From: Owenia fusiformis
Taxonomy: Eukaryota; Annelida; Polychaeta; Sabellida; Oweniidae
Length of the DNA: 60,000 bases
Direction of reading: 5' to 3'
Assembly (NCBI GenBank): GCA_903813345.2
Contig: CAIIXF020000011.1
Location: 3,374,571 to 3,434,570 of the forward strand
Shown in pieces: positions 12,896 through 24,185 of the stretch. The position numbers and the translations under genes are program-made. Every line of letters begins with the position of its first letter. The stretch's first letter is position 1. The notes under the pieces are model-generated. The model was given only the letters and a program-made list of their open reading frames with translations. It was not told the DNA's origin and did not search any database.

Positions 12896-12989
12896 TATAA
12901 AACATAATGTTTTGTGCATATTGTGTAACAACTATTAAATCTATTCTTCCAAATCGGTTAGAGACGGAGAAAAAATAAAAAGTGTTCAG
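12896..12989 (+). promoter_or_regulatory. Lectin B core promoter and noncoding first exon
   Basis: TATAAAA at 12896-12902 within AACTATAAAAC. The same AACTATAA word sits at the equivalent place for lectins C and D. A 5' UTR exon would start near 12925 and end at 12989 before the donor GTAAGT (AGTGTTCAG/GTAAGT). The coding exon then starts after the acceptor TTTTTTAG at 14317. The hairpin element ends 12 bp before the TATA box. The transcription start is inferred from spacing. Confidence 0.6.
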
Positions 12990-13165
12990 GTAAGTTTGAT
13001 TATTCAATAAGCCTTTCTGAATCAGTAAAGCTTGGTAATTATAAGACTTTACTTATTAAAACGATCGTACATTAGGAGTATGTCTCTAGACTATATCCTA
13101 TTTAGTCTGAATTATATTCAGACTGACTTCTAGTCAGTCTGTTGGATACATACTAAGTATGTCTC

Positions 13166-13311
13166 TAATGCCTTGGTCACATATGCTCCGATCCATCGGC
13201 TGGTGCCCGGCCGATTGAGTGTTTTGTTCAATATTGTATACAATTTTGAACAAAATACTCAATCGGCCAGGCGCCGTAGTGAAAATCGGAGCAAATGTGA
13301 CCAAAGGCATA
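13166..13311. mobile_element. GC-rich palindromic MITE, copy 2
   Basis: The ends ATGCCTTGGTCACATATGC and GCAAATGTGACCAAAGGCAT are inverted repeats, and almost the whole 146 bp folds on itself around TTGTATACAA. Lies in the first intron of lectin B. Confidence 0.8.
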
Positions 13312-14040
13312 AGAGGCCCTACGTTTGTAAAACTATCTGCAACCGAAATCAATCATATTCTTTCGTGAAAAGCAATTATCGGTGTTCATAATCACTTTGA
13401 TGCGAGTAGGTAGTTATCAGTTTCACCATTCATCATCATTCTCGTGGATCAATTTTCATATTTTTATGTATCTGATAGTTATACAAATTAAAATATGTCC
13501 AGCAAAGCAAAATATTATCTGTCCACTAAAATAAAAGATATTTCACTTTTTGTGATTTTATAACATGGGGTCTATGGGGAATCTCCCCGACTTAAAAATC
13601 ATTTTTTTTTTAAATTAATTTTTCAAAGTTGAGAAACAATTTTTGAAACCACATTTCTAGATGTAATTCTACATGTAGATCTCAAATATGATGTCACTTT
13701 GACTGAATTTTGAACATTTAATTATGTTAAGCAAGATTATTACTACTCGCATCTAGGCTATTGTATCGATATATGAGATGAATATATTTTAAAAAGTGAA
13801 AAGCATTTTAAATATTACATGAGGTAATCATTGCAATTGAATGATAACGTTACAACCTCATTTTGATGTATGAGGTGTGGGTCTGTTTCTATGATGTACG
13901 TGATTCGCCGCAATGAATACACCAAGTGCATTAACATTCTTTTAGTAGCAACTTCCGATGTGGTATCAGTAGGGTTATTCGAGCAACTTAATTAAGTCGG
14001 GATATTTCGTGAGTTTTGAGACATGCCTGATATCTCTCAG

Positions 14041-14243
14041 GGGCATAGTCAGCTTTTAGTCAGGGGGGGGGTGCGATTGTCAAAAATCGGTTTTCAAATG
14101 GCATAAACAAGCCAAAAAGGTTTGTTTTGAAATTCAAAATTAAGCTAGAAGCTTCAAATAAAAAACATTTTAAAGCTATTTTCTTCTTCTTCTTCTTCTA
14201 TTTTTATTGGTCAAGGGGGGGGGGGCTGCGATCGCCTATGCCT
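14041..14243. mobile_element. MITE with GGGCATAGTCAG / CGCCTATGCC ends
   Basis: Degraded copy of the 3050-3294 family: inverted ends, G/C runs, and the shared internal words AAGCTAGAAGCTTC and GATTGTCAAAAA or relatives. It contains a CTT microsatellite. Inserted in the first intron of lectin B. Confidence 0.6.
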
Positions 14244-14318
14244 CTTCTAAGACAAACTTTTTTCAGACTTTTTTAAAGTCCATGGGATCATTAATGTTTC
14301 AAATGAAACTTTTTTAGG

Positions 14319-16094
14319 ATGCAGACAACCAAAGCGGTCATTCTTCTGACAGTTGCGTCAGCATTTATTTCTGAGACAAAAGCTGTTTGTCCGGATGGAT
14401 ATTCCTCCTATAGTGGTCACTGCTACATTTGCGCAAAAGGTTTAGAGCCCAAATTAACATGGTTCGACGCAAGTGCGTTATGTGTTTCGCAGGGTGCTTA
14501 TTTAGTAAACATAGGCTCTTCTGGTGAGCAGGCGTATGTCGAAAGCTTGATAGATAATAATCCGAATAATAACAATTGGATAGGTAAGAGAATTTGAAGT
14601 TTAAATACGATAAAATGATGTACACTTAGTGGACTAGCATTCAAGTCCCAATGTAAAGATTGAAAATATGTTTTGTATAACTTCTAAAAAATTTAAGTAA
14701 TGCAAACATTATTTTTAACACCAATGCAAAGATTGAACAAAGGACGCATTGCTATAATAAACTGTCATTTCGTGTGCCACTTCAATATTTTAGCATATCA
14801 AAAATGTTTTGCAACTCAAGTGACTTCATCTTGATATCACTCAGGTGGAAAAAACTTTTTGAAAGAAATTCACTTTCTGAAAATGCTTAAACCTGCACAT
14901 CGCTCCAAAACGCAATCTTGGGTTGTTTCGGGGGTGAACTTTATCATTTTGAGCTTAATGAAAGATTATAGAATGATGAACAAATGGGGCAAATCCTGTG
15001 TACAAATACTCACGATCATTGTGTCATTACAACGATTATTCATTGAATTGCTTCGATTGTCGACGACAATATAGGTTTCTAAATTAAGAACGTGACGTCA
15101 CTTCCGAATTATAGCATTCAAAATAAGTAGCGTTTAATTACACTCATCATTCGTAATGAATTGGTAGCCCATCGGTAGAATTCTCGCTCAGCACGCAGGC
15201 GGCCCGGGTTCGAATCCCGCATGCACGTTTCTTTTATTTTTTTTAAAATAAATGATTGTTCTTTGATATTACACAGAAAAAAACATTTATTATTTACAGA
15301 AACTTTATTTTAGAGCTTGAAAATGTAAAAACAATATATGTCAAAATATTGCGTTTTGGAGCGATGTGCAGGTTTAACTTCAAAATTAAACCAATGCTCA
15401 TTGTCTAACCAGGTTAACAGGTTACATTAGGCTATGTTTGGCTAAGTTCAAAATAGTATTGTCACAATGGATTCTATTAGAACTAAAATTTGGAAACGCA
15501 TTTTTCTCTGAATCATTTTCATTGATGGATGGTTTGATTTTTTACTTATTTATGAAACAATTTTTCGGCATAAAACACCAGAGGATGAATGCTGTAGATT
15601 GGTGAACCAACACGTATTAAAATATATATGTGATCTCTTTAAGTTGGTTTTAATAAATTCACGATTTTTCGAACAAAATTCTTTCAAAAACAACTTTTTG
15701 AAGTTTTAAAATAAAGTTCACATATCACACTTTGATAACATAGGGTAAGAGTACAATGTAACCCAAAGTGGTCTGAATTTCTGAATGAAAAAAATACTTT
15801 ATTGTAATACGTACTGTAGAATTTAGTTTATATTTCAAACTGTTTTTACTGTTTATGTTTTCAATGTTGGTATTAGGCGCAAATGATATTGGCAAAAGTG
15901 CACAACATTGGACAAAGGGAACTGTAGTTGGCAGTTCAGGCGGATATACTAATTGGGCGCCAGGTGAACCGTCTAGATATTATAATGGCCTCCGTCAACC
16001 ATGCACGAACATTCGGGGTATAACGGGTAATAAATGGGACGATGCATTCTGTTCCGACCTTTGTTATTACATTTGTGAGCATGATGGACAATAA
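14319..16094 (+). CDS. Secreted C-type lectin-like protein B (160 aa)
   Basis: Exons 14319-14583 and 15877-16094 (phase 1 join, TGGATAG/GTAAGA to TATTAG/GCGCAAAT). Residues 1 to about 22 are a signal peptide. A single CTLD follows: CPDGY (C24), GHC (C35), LTWFDASALC (C55), the WIG strand at the intron, YTNW, GEPSR in the long loop, C131, WDD, C147 and YIC (C155). These give the three usual CTLD disulfides (24-35, 55-155, 131-147). Two further cysteines, C38 and C151, occur only in this copy and could form a fourth bond. EPS in place of EPN plus WDD suggests a changed sugar site. The ATG right after an acceptor implies a noncoding first exon. AATAAA follows at 16105. Confidence 0.88.
14891..15373. 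mobile_element. TTAA-target DNA element in lectin B intron
   Basis: Inverted ends ACCTGCACATCGCTCCAAAA and TTTTGGAGCGATGTGCAGGT, at least 26 bp and perfect, are flanked on both sides by TTAA (14887-14890 and 15374-15377). TTAA duplication is typical of piggyBac and Kolobok elements. No transposase. It carries a tRNA-like sequence. Confidence 0.85.
15158..15232 (+). repeat. tRNA-Gly-like sequence
   Basis: GGTAGAATTCTCG and CCCGGGTTCGAATCCCG match the D-arm/A-box and T-arm/B-box of animal tRNA-Gly, with GCCCGGGTTCGA intact. The 5' and 3' arms do not pair into an acceptor stem and the anticodon arm is altered, so this is a SINE head or pseudogene. A T-rich stretch follows. It sits inside the TTAA element. 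Confidence 0.65.
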
Positions 16095-16104
16095 TGAAAA
16101 GTGT

Positions 16105-16110
16105 AATAAA
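16105..16110 (+). terminator. Poly(A) signal of lectin B
   Basis: AATAAA 10 nt after the stop, in the same GTGTAATAAAGAAA context as lectin A. Confidence 0.7.
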
Positions 16111-17289
16111 GAAAATATCAACATGATAACATGATATTTACTTTGCTTTTTGTCTTTGACCCAAAATAACAAAACAATGTTTATCAATACCATAAACCCC
16201 GATTTGTTTATAGTAAAGACATATTAACACAAATCTCATTTAATGCTAACTGGTGTTATGAAATTTCATTTCATCTGTGTTAAGGTCAGGGTTCACTTTG
16301 ATGAAATTTCATGACCATTTGCTATTTTCAGATAAACATACACTCCCCTCCATAAGTTTTGCAACCTTAGCTCCCCCATTGAACTACGTATTAAAACCTC
16401 TTTACCTTTGAATTTTTATTTACCTACCCTGCGATGAAAATACTTATAATGTTGATGGTAATCTGACTTTATTTGGAGCTATCTCAGGAGCATCTGTGCT
16501 CACAATTCCTCCCTCAGATGTTACAAAATCTCGAAAAAGAATTGCCCATGGGCTGCTTTTCTCTGCTTTTACCCACATATGACTTAGGGCTGAACCATTC
16601 ATGACTTGGACAGATGAGCGCATCATTATGTGCAAGGAAGTGGTGGCAATTTGGAGGGGTATAGGATGTATTCTTGCAAAAGTATGAGTATGAACACTTT
16701 ACTGTCTATGCCACATATGTCACACCTTCTTCCAATACCCCCTATGCCCCTTAGCTTGTACTGACTTTTGCAATGTTTCAAACGTGGGTCCGAGCTGAAT
16801 TTTGCCCCACTTTACAAAATTAATGATTATTCGGCCAGCGATGACTCCGTGTGAATGAATGATATTCCATTGCAAAGAGGAGTAATTTGGCTTTTTGGTA
16901 CATTGAATGAAAATGATGCAGTCAGCATTGGTTTTATGTTTTCTTTCAATATTGCATCAGGATTACTGATGATTACTCAACCATGACCAAATATCAATGA
17001 ATGATATATCATTGTAAAGAAGAGACACGTGGCTTTATGGTGCATTAAATGAAATCAATGCTATTATCACTGGTTTTGTGCTTTTCCGAGATAACAATCT
17101 GTTGCGTTTTTTTTATACGCACTGTACATATTACATGGTCATGGTTGTAAGCAGTTGTAAGCACAAAAATATAGCACAAATATAGTGTCATAGATTTCAA
17201 GCCCATCTCCACAAACAACAACTATTGAAACACAAAACGCTGTGTAAAGTGTGTAAAAGTGTATACATAAGATATATAGGTGGTATAAT
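16111..17289. other. Intergenic with fragment of a TIR element
   Basis: From about 16770 to 17127 the sequence matches, in degraded form, the right half of the element at 51798-52590 (ATGATTATTCGG, then CTGTTGCGTTTTTTTTATAC and CACTGT end). No gene seen. Confidence 0.45.
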
Positions 17290-17968
17290 CAGCTTTGTAT
17301 TGTATTGTATCTTTATTACTCCACAAGGGAGAGCAAACATATAAAATTACATCATTTTAATAAACAAAAATTACAACTACAAAGGAACATATTTACAAGA
17401 AACATTGTTTGAGTTCATTGACAATATCATGATTATCGTCATGTGATTTCTCACAGTGAGTTTTATGTAAATACAAGGATCCGGAGTTATTTGATTACTT
17501 TAAAGTAACTGTCTAAATGATAGAGAGATGTAGCACACTCAATTATGAACTGATCGTAAACTAAATATCATCATTTATGAAAATATCTACTCTACCACCG
17601 AGTATAGTTTGTTCAAAAATATCTTCAGCAGCTTAACGCTATCATTTTCTGGCAAAATGTCAACTTTATGTTCAAGAAAATCATTTCTTTCGCTTAACAC
17701 GTATGAGCACCTAAGGAAGTGTGCAACTACATGCCTTTGCATAGGATATTGCATTTTTGCATTGAAAGAATCTATGTTTTGGAATAGTTGAAAGGTAAAC
17801 AAGGTTAGCAAGTTGCCACAAGTGTGTAAGATTTCGCTTGCCTATTATCCAAGCAAAACTTGGTTCAATTTGAATTTGAATATTGCTGAACATTACAAGA
17901 TTACTACTTGCATTTATCCTTGCTAACCACATTTCCTCTTCTTGCAAATGTGTATGATATTTGGTTTC
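17290..17968 (-). mobile_element. 3' end of a LINE (non-LTR retrotransposon) fragment
   Basis: On the minus strand two frames together look like a LINE ORF2 C-terminus: an EEEMWLARINASSNL stretch (around 17930-17860), then a Cys/His-containing piece with HFLRCSYVLSERNDF (around 17720). The 3' end has AATAAAGATACAATACAAT, a poly(A) signal merging into an ATACA microsatellite tail as in CR1/L2-type LINEs. Frameshifted and 5'-truncated. It stops exactly where the minisatellite of the next element begins. Confidence 0.5.
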
Positions 17969-18529
17969 CGAACAACTCGGACCCAGGACAAGTCGGACCC
18001 TGGACAACTCGGACCCAAGACATCTCGGACCCAAGACAACTCGGACCACTTTTTAAAATAATGATTTTTATCATTGCTTAGGGTTTTTTAGTCTTTGTTT
18101 TATGCTTATTAAATATATTATATATTGTGAATACACATTCTGTACTAATTTGATTAAAATGTTTTAATTTGACTTATTTGATAAAGATTAAGTAGAAGCT
18201 AATGAAGCTATAAACCCAAGACAACTCGAACCTATTTCTGAAATGTTAGTTATTGTTATGTACTTTTTTGTTTTAATTCATAATATTGGTATTTGTAAAT
18301 GTTAAGCATGACACGGTTTACATATATTGTGAATTTATATTTTATGTTTACATGTAAATATGAACGAGATGTTTAAATTAACTTATCTGATGAGAGTTGA
18401 GAATACAACTTGTTATATAGAGATGTCAATGAGTCTTTTCATACAGTTAATACCAACTCATATAGCCCTAGGGATTATTCGTCGATATAACACCTGATCT
18501 GAAATTATGATTCGAACATGAAAACTCAC

Positions 18530-19148
18530 CAGAATATTAAGTTGATTTAAAACAATTACATCAAATCAACACAATATTTGAATTCACAATATGTATATGT
18601 GCCATACTAAACATAAAATAAATAAAAAAAACATATAATGATAAAAATCATAATTTCATAAAGTGGTCCAAGTTGTCTTAGGTCTTTAGCATTAATATTT
18701 TCACTCATTAATTAAGCTGATTAAAACAATAACATGAGATTAACACAATATTTGAATTTAAAGTATCATTTATGTCATGATTATGTCTAATCATAAAATA
18801 AAAAAATAATAAAAACCATATCATGATGAAAAAATCATAATTTCAAAAAGTGGTTCGAGTTGTCTTGGATCTTCAGCTTCGATATTTTCTTCTTAATTCG
18901 CATCAGTTAAGTTGATTTTAAACAATCACATCAAATTAACACAATATTTGAATTCAAAATATATATAATATGTCATACTAAACATAAAATAAATAAAAAA
19001 ACATATCACGATAAAAATCATAATCTCAAAAAGTGGTCCGAGTTGTCTTGGGTCTTTAACTTCAATTTCCTTCTTAACTATCATCAAATAATAAGTTGAT
19101 TTAAAACAAGTTCATCAAATTAACACAAATGAATGCACATTACATAAT
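18530..19148. repeat. Three and a half tandem repeats of about 180 bp
   Basis: Units start near 18530, 18710 and 18895, with a fourth at 19085. Each has AAGTTGATTTAAAACAA, ATCAAATTAACACAATATTTGAATT or a variant, CTAAACATAAAATAAATAAA, and ends in AGTGGTCCGAGTTGTCTTGG. The fourth unit is cut by the mariner at 19150 and resumes at 20589 (TGTCATTTAAACATAAAAC), so array growth predates that insertion. Confidence 0.75.
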
Positions 19149-19149
19149 A

Positions 19150-20586
19150 CAGGATGGCCCCAAAAAATGCAACCCTCAACTTCTTCAATATTTGTCTTAA
19201 ATGGAGATTAATTGCTTTGAGATTTGGCACACAGGGACTTTATTCAATGTGGGATCCTCTGGCAAAGTTTTAATAATTATAGTCTTATATTGATAGAGTT
19301 ATGGTTGTTTCAAAATATGCTCCAGATATCGTCAATTTCGCTGAAAACAAACTTGCAATGTTCAAGGAAAACTTCATAACACGGATGCATTTTTCCCCAT
19401 TGGTATGGCTCAAATTTTTGCGGTAGGGTTATTTTCATACACATTATCCTTTAAATAACCCCATATATAGAAGTCAGGGGCATTGAGATCAAGACGTTGG
19501 GATGACCATAGGTTCTCCATCCTAGGAGAGATAATCTTCTCATATGAATGACTAGTGAGCCAGGCTATGCTATCATAAGAGTTTGAGGAGTAGCTCCATA
19601 CTTCTAGAACCATTGTTCTTGTCTATTGAAGCCTGTATGTCAATCTAGAACTGCCTAGAACTTCCTGGGAACGTCGATATTGCGCTGTGTGTTAACAGTA
19701 ACATTGGAGAGGTTAAGCTTTGCATATATAATCGAAACTGAACCTGTACGTATCACTCGACCATATACAAATTCATGTAGCCTTCTCATATAAATAGCCG
19801 TTCAAATCCAGTGTTTGTTTAGACTACACCATAGCGTGTAATGATTCTATAGTATGTCATTGATGCGGTTTTATAGCTGGTTTTCTAATACATATTTTAA
19901 ACGAGCTCGTTTCGTAAGATTTTTGGCGCTAAATCATGCATGACATACATCATCGTGTTCAGCAAGAATTCAACTGTGCATCGAAATCAAAATTGACAGC
20001 ATAGTGTTCAATAGACACGAGTAAAATGGTTCCCGTTGACCCAACGTCAAATTTCAAATCTCCCGTTCTAAACCCGAAACTCTGAAGCTGAAAGAGTATC
20101 TGAAGTAGACTAAGCGCGCATAAAACTATGAGCGCTCGATACATTCCTTTGTTAATTTTTGTACTTTGCGTTCACGGTTACGTTGTGAAAAACATCGTTA
20201 GCTTAACCTCTCCAGTGTTGCCATTATCAACCTCAAACCAAAATGGGCTGATGATTTCACGTTTGGAAATTGCATTTAACAGAATGAAGGGACCTTTGAA
20301 GTACTTCATCTGGAATTTGTGATCCCAGAACACATTATTTCTTGAGTTTACATGTTCAGAAAGAAGGAAATGTGATTCATCCGAAAACCTAACATTGGAA
20401 ATGGACGACATTTTGAGCATATTTTGGAACGACCATAACTCTAATAATATAAGACAATGATTATTGAAACTTTGCCAGGGGATTCCACATTGAATGAAGT
20501 TCATGTGTGCCAACTTTCAGAGCAATTAACCTCCATTCGAGAAAAATATTGAAGAAATGGAGGGTTGGATTTTTTGGGTCACCCTG
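19150..20586 (-). mobile_element. Degraded Tc1/mariner-family element
   Basis: The inverted ends CAGGATGGCCCCAAAAAATG and ATTTTTTGGGTCACCCTG extend over about 85 bp, with TA at both flanks (19148-19149, 20587-20588). Minus-strand relics of a mariner transposase: VRFSDESHF and FWDHKFQ around 20400, AISKREIISPFWFE around 20240, VTVNTQR and TGFNRQEQWF around 19640, and DFYIWGYLKDNVYENNP around 19450. The frame is broken by stops, frameshifts and a MITE at 19706-20213. Confidence 0.85.
19706..20213. mobile_element. MITE nested in the mariner transposase
   Basis: The ends GGAGAGGTTAAGC and GCTTAACCTCTCC are inverted repeats. The left sub-terminal TTTGCATATATAATCGAAACTG and right GTTGTGAAAAACAT match the MITEs at 42638, 43700 and 54943. 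On either side the mariner reading frame resumes (GNT on one side, VTVN on the other). Target duplication not clear. Confidence 0.7.
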
Positions 20587-20745
20587 TATATGTCATTTAA
20601 ACATAAAACAAAAATTAGAACCTCATATTATCATGTTAATACCATCATTTCAAAAAGTGGTCCGAGTTGTCTTGGGTCCGAGTTGTCTTGGGTTCGAGAT
20701 GTCTTGGGTCCGAGTTGTCCAGGGTCCGAGTTGTCTTGGGTTGAG

Positions 20746-21420
20746 CGTGGAGTATGTTGCCAGCATAGGTATGCGATCTTGTTTCTGGGACAGTATCGTT
20801 CTGAATTTCCCATTTACGAATGCCCATTTTATTTTCAATTTGTTTTTGTTTCGTTAAAGATAATAATCTTACTTTAACTGTTCATTCCAGTATGATAGGA
20901 CATACGCCACTTAGAGCTATACTCTGACACTACGTTGAGTAATTCTTGTAACTCATTTGGTGTTGTCGCAATGACAGTGGTATCATCAGCGACAAGTAGC
21001 GTAGGGATGCGCATGTCGCCCATTAGAGCTCCAAGATTTGTATTTAAAAGTTCTAATATAAGGGCGTTAATATAAACTAAAAGCAAGATCGCACTGCTTA
21101 TTCGACCTTGTCCTACTCCTTGAAAAACCTGAAATTCTTTTGATAGCTCACCATTATAAAGTACCCTTGAATATATGTCAGTGTAACTGACGACTATGAG
21201 TCGCCATACGTTACCATTTATGCTCAGGTGATATGGCTTATGAAATAACCATTACGCCACAAAAAATCGTAACATTTTACGTTATCAAGAAATGCCGTGT
21301 AGAGTAAGCTATGTCTTTCGTTATAATAGTGTACTAGATATAGTTCTTTGAGAACAAACACCGCAAACCGACTACACGAACCTTCTTGATAGGCAAACTG
21401 CAGAAAGTGTAAACAACCAC
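20746..21420 (-). mobile_element. LINE reverse-transcriptase domain fragment
   Basis: Minus-strand translation gives RT blocks in order: FAYQEGSCSR, an AFLDN...YDFLWRNG block (about 21290), WRLIVVSYTDIYSRVLYNG, FQVFQGVGQGR, a VYINALI block, and the catalytic-site VADDTTVIATTP (FADD-type box, about 21000), then KWRMSYH and further to 20746. Frame is kept over long runs, with a few breaks. It ends at the minisatellite of the foldback element; the LINE C-terminal piece at 17290-17968 lies on the other side. Confidence 0.75.
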
Positions 21421-21751
21421 GAGCCTTAATTTAATGGGTATTGGCTAGCAATATCTAATTTTTTCTTCAACATGTATTGTAATGACTTCAGTATTAATGA
21501 AATGTCCCTTGGTCTTCTGGTCTTGGATTGTGATATTGGTTCTTGAATGGTGGGGGAAAGGGGGTATTAGACATCGTTTCTTTTCACGTTAGATCATGGT
21601 TTTGGGCTATATGAGGTTTATTTTTCTGGACTTAATTTTCTATACCTCAAGATTTTCCCAACTTGTTTTATTCGATTACAACAGGTCTAAAGGTGATGAC
21701 AAAGTTGACTACAGTGTTATTTGAAGTCCATGGTTGAACGAGGCGTATAGC

Positions 21752-22642
21752 CTTTTTATTTTTTCGTGAAGCCACTCAGTAAAATTACGATTTCTCTGCA
21801 ATCTGATGTCCAATCAAGGTCATTCAAGTATCTATGTGTTCCTGACACGTTTGGGCACCCGGGAGTGACAACGTATAACCCTGTTTATTTTTCGTGAATC
21901 CACTCAGTAAAATTACGATTTCTCTGAACCCTGATGACCAATCAAGGTCATTCAAGTATCTATGTGTTCCTGACACCTTAGGGCGTCCGGGGATAACAAC
22001 GTCTATCCAAAGTTTGAATGCGAAATCGACGTAATTCATGACTGAAATCGAGAGGACAAAAATTAAGATTCACAAACAAAATTGCTTGTGAAAACTATTT
22101 ACAAAAGTGTTCCAGAGACTCTAATTTACTTGGCTAAGGTTTCATTTGAAGATGCAATGCCCCATTAAGGGGAAGAACAGAACACGGAAGCAAATGCTTA
22201 TTGAAAATGTTTTATATATTTCAGTTTGAACATGCAGTTACATGTCACGTAGGCCAGTGTTTTATATGGGGATTACATGTACTCTACTTGTTAACATGAA
22301 CGTAAATCATTACATGAAATCTGCAGTCTTTCGCGTTTCCTCTGGGTTTGTATTGTCTTATTTGGGCTTTTCGATTTAAAACAACCCTTACCTAAATGTA
22401 TTTGTGTCTCGGGAACATTTTTGTAAATAGTTATTATAAACAATTCTGAAAGAATATCACATATTTTTGTCTTCCAGGATTCAGTCATGAATTACGTCAA
22501 TTTCGCGTGAAAACATTCGGTAGACATTGGCATTAGCGGATGCCCAAAAGTGTCAGGAACACATAGAAACTCGAATTATGTTGATTGTAAATCAAGTTGC
22601 AGAGAAATCGTAATTTAACTGAGTGGCTTCACGAAAAAATGA
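21752..22642. mobile_element. Foldback element with TTCGTGAAGCCACTCAG ends
   Basis: The left end TTTTTTCGTGAAGCCACTCAG is met by the right end CTGAGTGGCTTCACGAAAAAA. Inner words are also inverted (GTAATTCATGACTGAA / TTCAGTCATGAATTAC; CTATTTACAAAAGTGTTCC / GGAACATTTTTGTAAATAG). The left arm has a second, tandem copy of about 135 bp (from about 21885). No gene. Confidence 0.75.
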
Positions 22643-22654
22643 GCACGTTTATAT

Positions 22655-23359
22655 AGGCCACCGTCACAGAGGCCCCGATTTTCACTACGGCGCCCGGCTG
22701 GTGAGTATTTTGTTCAAAATCGTACGGGCGCCGGGCGATGATCGAGCACCATCGCCCGGGCGCCGGCATGGTTTTATCGCAGAGATAAGAGTTGCCGATG
22801 TGTTAGCGATTTCTTGAGTATGTTTTTTTGTGAGTATAGTTTTTTCAAGGACAACACTTTGCTGAGAGTCTAGCTACAATTTATTTTATTTGAGTATCAT
22901 ACAATAAATTAGATGATATGATTATTTTCAATAAATTAAAATGAAGTTCAATATCATAATGTTACAGAATGCACGTATACCTGCACGTATACCCATCATA
23001 GCTCATACAAACAATGTCAAACATGTCTCTAGTCAATGCTGAATGATTGATTTTTGAAACTGAAATGAAGGAAACTTTTTTATGAATATATGTATAGCTG
23101 TAGAGGCTCCCTGGTGTCCTGAATATCGACCGATGTCCTGGCGGTGTCGTACGGTCATCGGCAGATAGCCTTGCGATACCCGTGCGATATCCTATTTATT
23201 TAGTTGTTTGCGGGCGCCGTACGGTGCCTGCACTAATGTGACCATACTCACGGCGAAATCATGACATCGGGGAAAAGTCAGCGGCGCCCGGTCGATTTCG
23301 AAATCGGCCGATGGCTACTCATCGGCCGGCGCCCTGTGCATATGTGGCCTAGGCATTAC
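22655..23359. mobile_element. GC-rich palindromic element, copy 3 (long form)
   Basis: Begins near GGCCCCGATTTTCACTACGG and ends GCATATGTGGCCTAGGCAT, the inverted counterpart of the ATGCCTTGGTCACAT end. Both ends carry CGGCGCCCGG-type palindromes in otherwise AT-rich DNA. The AT-rich middle has no gene. Confidence 0.7.
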
Positions 23360-23840
23360 AGAACGTGAAATCGCACTTTGGATGCATTGCCGAAATATGT
23401 GTTTACCATTGAATTCTAAGAGAACTCAAATTTCAAAATGTTTTTCTCTGAACCACTTTTCTGCGTGCGCTTACCAGTCCTTCAAAATCAACTTTTTGAA
23501 ATTAAATCAAAGAGTCTCACACATTTTGATAACATTTGGTAAGACTAGAACATAAGCAAAAGTAGTTAAAACTTTATATGGGGTCTTTAACAATATTCCC
23601 GGGTTTCAAATTTGGTGCCTCTTTGAGACCTCTACAGTACGTATTTAAATTATGCCAGCATGGGAAAATGTTCAGTATATGGCCAAATCACGTTGAATTT
23701 TATAAGTTGCAAGACATTTCAGCATTTAAGCTTGCTGATAAAACAAAGTTGGGGAATCGAAGAGAAGACAACACTTATTTTTCAGCCATTTATCATCGAT
23801 TGGTTCTCATACGAGCCCTAAGATTACATTTCTACTTATG

Positions 23841-24110
23841 TAATGTAATACTTTCAATTAACCATTGTTTTAACATTTTCCTGAAGTGTAACAGAAACCA
23901 AGGGGCATACTGCAGGATTCCCGAAATACCGGAATCACTAATTATATTTCTCCAAATGTAATGTAATACTTTCATTTAGTCCATTGTTTTAACATTTTCC
24001 TGAACTGTAACAGAAGCCAAGGGACATACTGAATTCCCGAAATACCGGAATCACTTTTTATATTTCTCCAAATGCAATGTAATACTTTCATTTAGCCCAT
24101 TGTTTTACAG
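23841..24110. repeat. Tandem repeat, about 117-bp period, 2.3 copies
   Basis: TAATGTAATACTTTCA recurs at 23841, 23959 and (with one change) 24075, and TTCCCGAAATACCGGAATCAC is in both full units. Lies just upstream of the lectin C promoter. An open frame across it is not conserved between units. Confidence 0.8.
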
Positions 24111-24185
24111 ACATCAAGTATTGCATCTTCGGGATGGTAACGTCCAAGAAGTATCAAGTAACGTGCGTTAACAGTTTACTGGAAC

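Larger units (their letters stand above)
17971..20742. mobile_element. Foldback element with 16-bp minisatellite ends
   Basis: The left end is about four 16-bp units (complement of GGTCCGAGTTGTCTTG). The right end is five units of the same motif in opposite orientation (20657-20742), each next to the word AAAAAGTGGTCC. So the terminal inverted repeats are themselves tandem repeats, as in FB/Galileo-type foldback elements. The interior is AT-rich with about 180-bp repeats and a mariner insertion. No own transposase was recognised. Confidence 0.65.

Noticed and set aside
15158-15232. Functional tRNA-Gly gene
   Set aside because: The acceptor stem does not pair and the anticodon arm is changed, although the B box is intact.
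17960-18050. CRISPR-like short repeats
   Set aside because: The 16-bp units are contiguous with no spacers, and the genome is eukaryotic.
20631-20857. Several Ser/Leu/Gly repeat-like frames
   Set aside because: Products of the 16-bp minisatellite at the foldback element end.
23578-23961. 127-codon ATG frame upstream of lectin C
   Set aside because: It runs through a 117-bp tandem repeat whose next unit does not keep the frame, has no recognisable domain or splice signals, and overlaps sequence resembling repeats near 15660.
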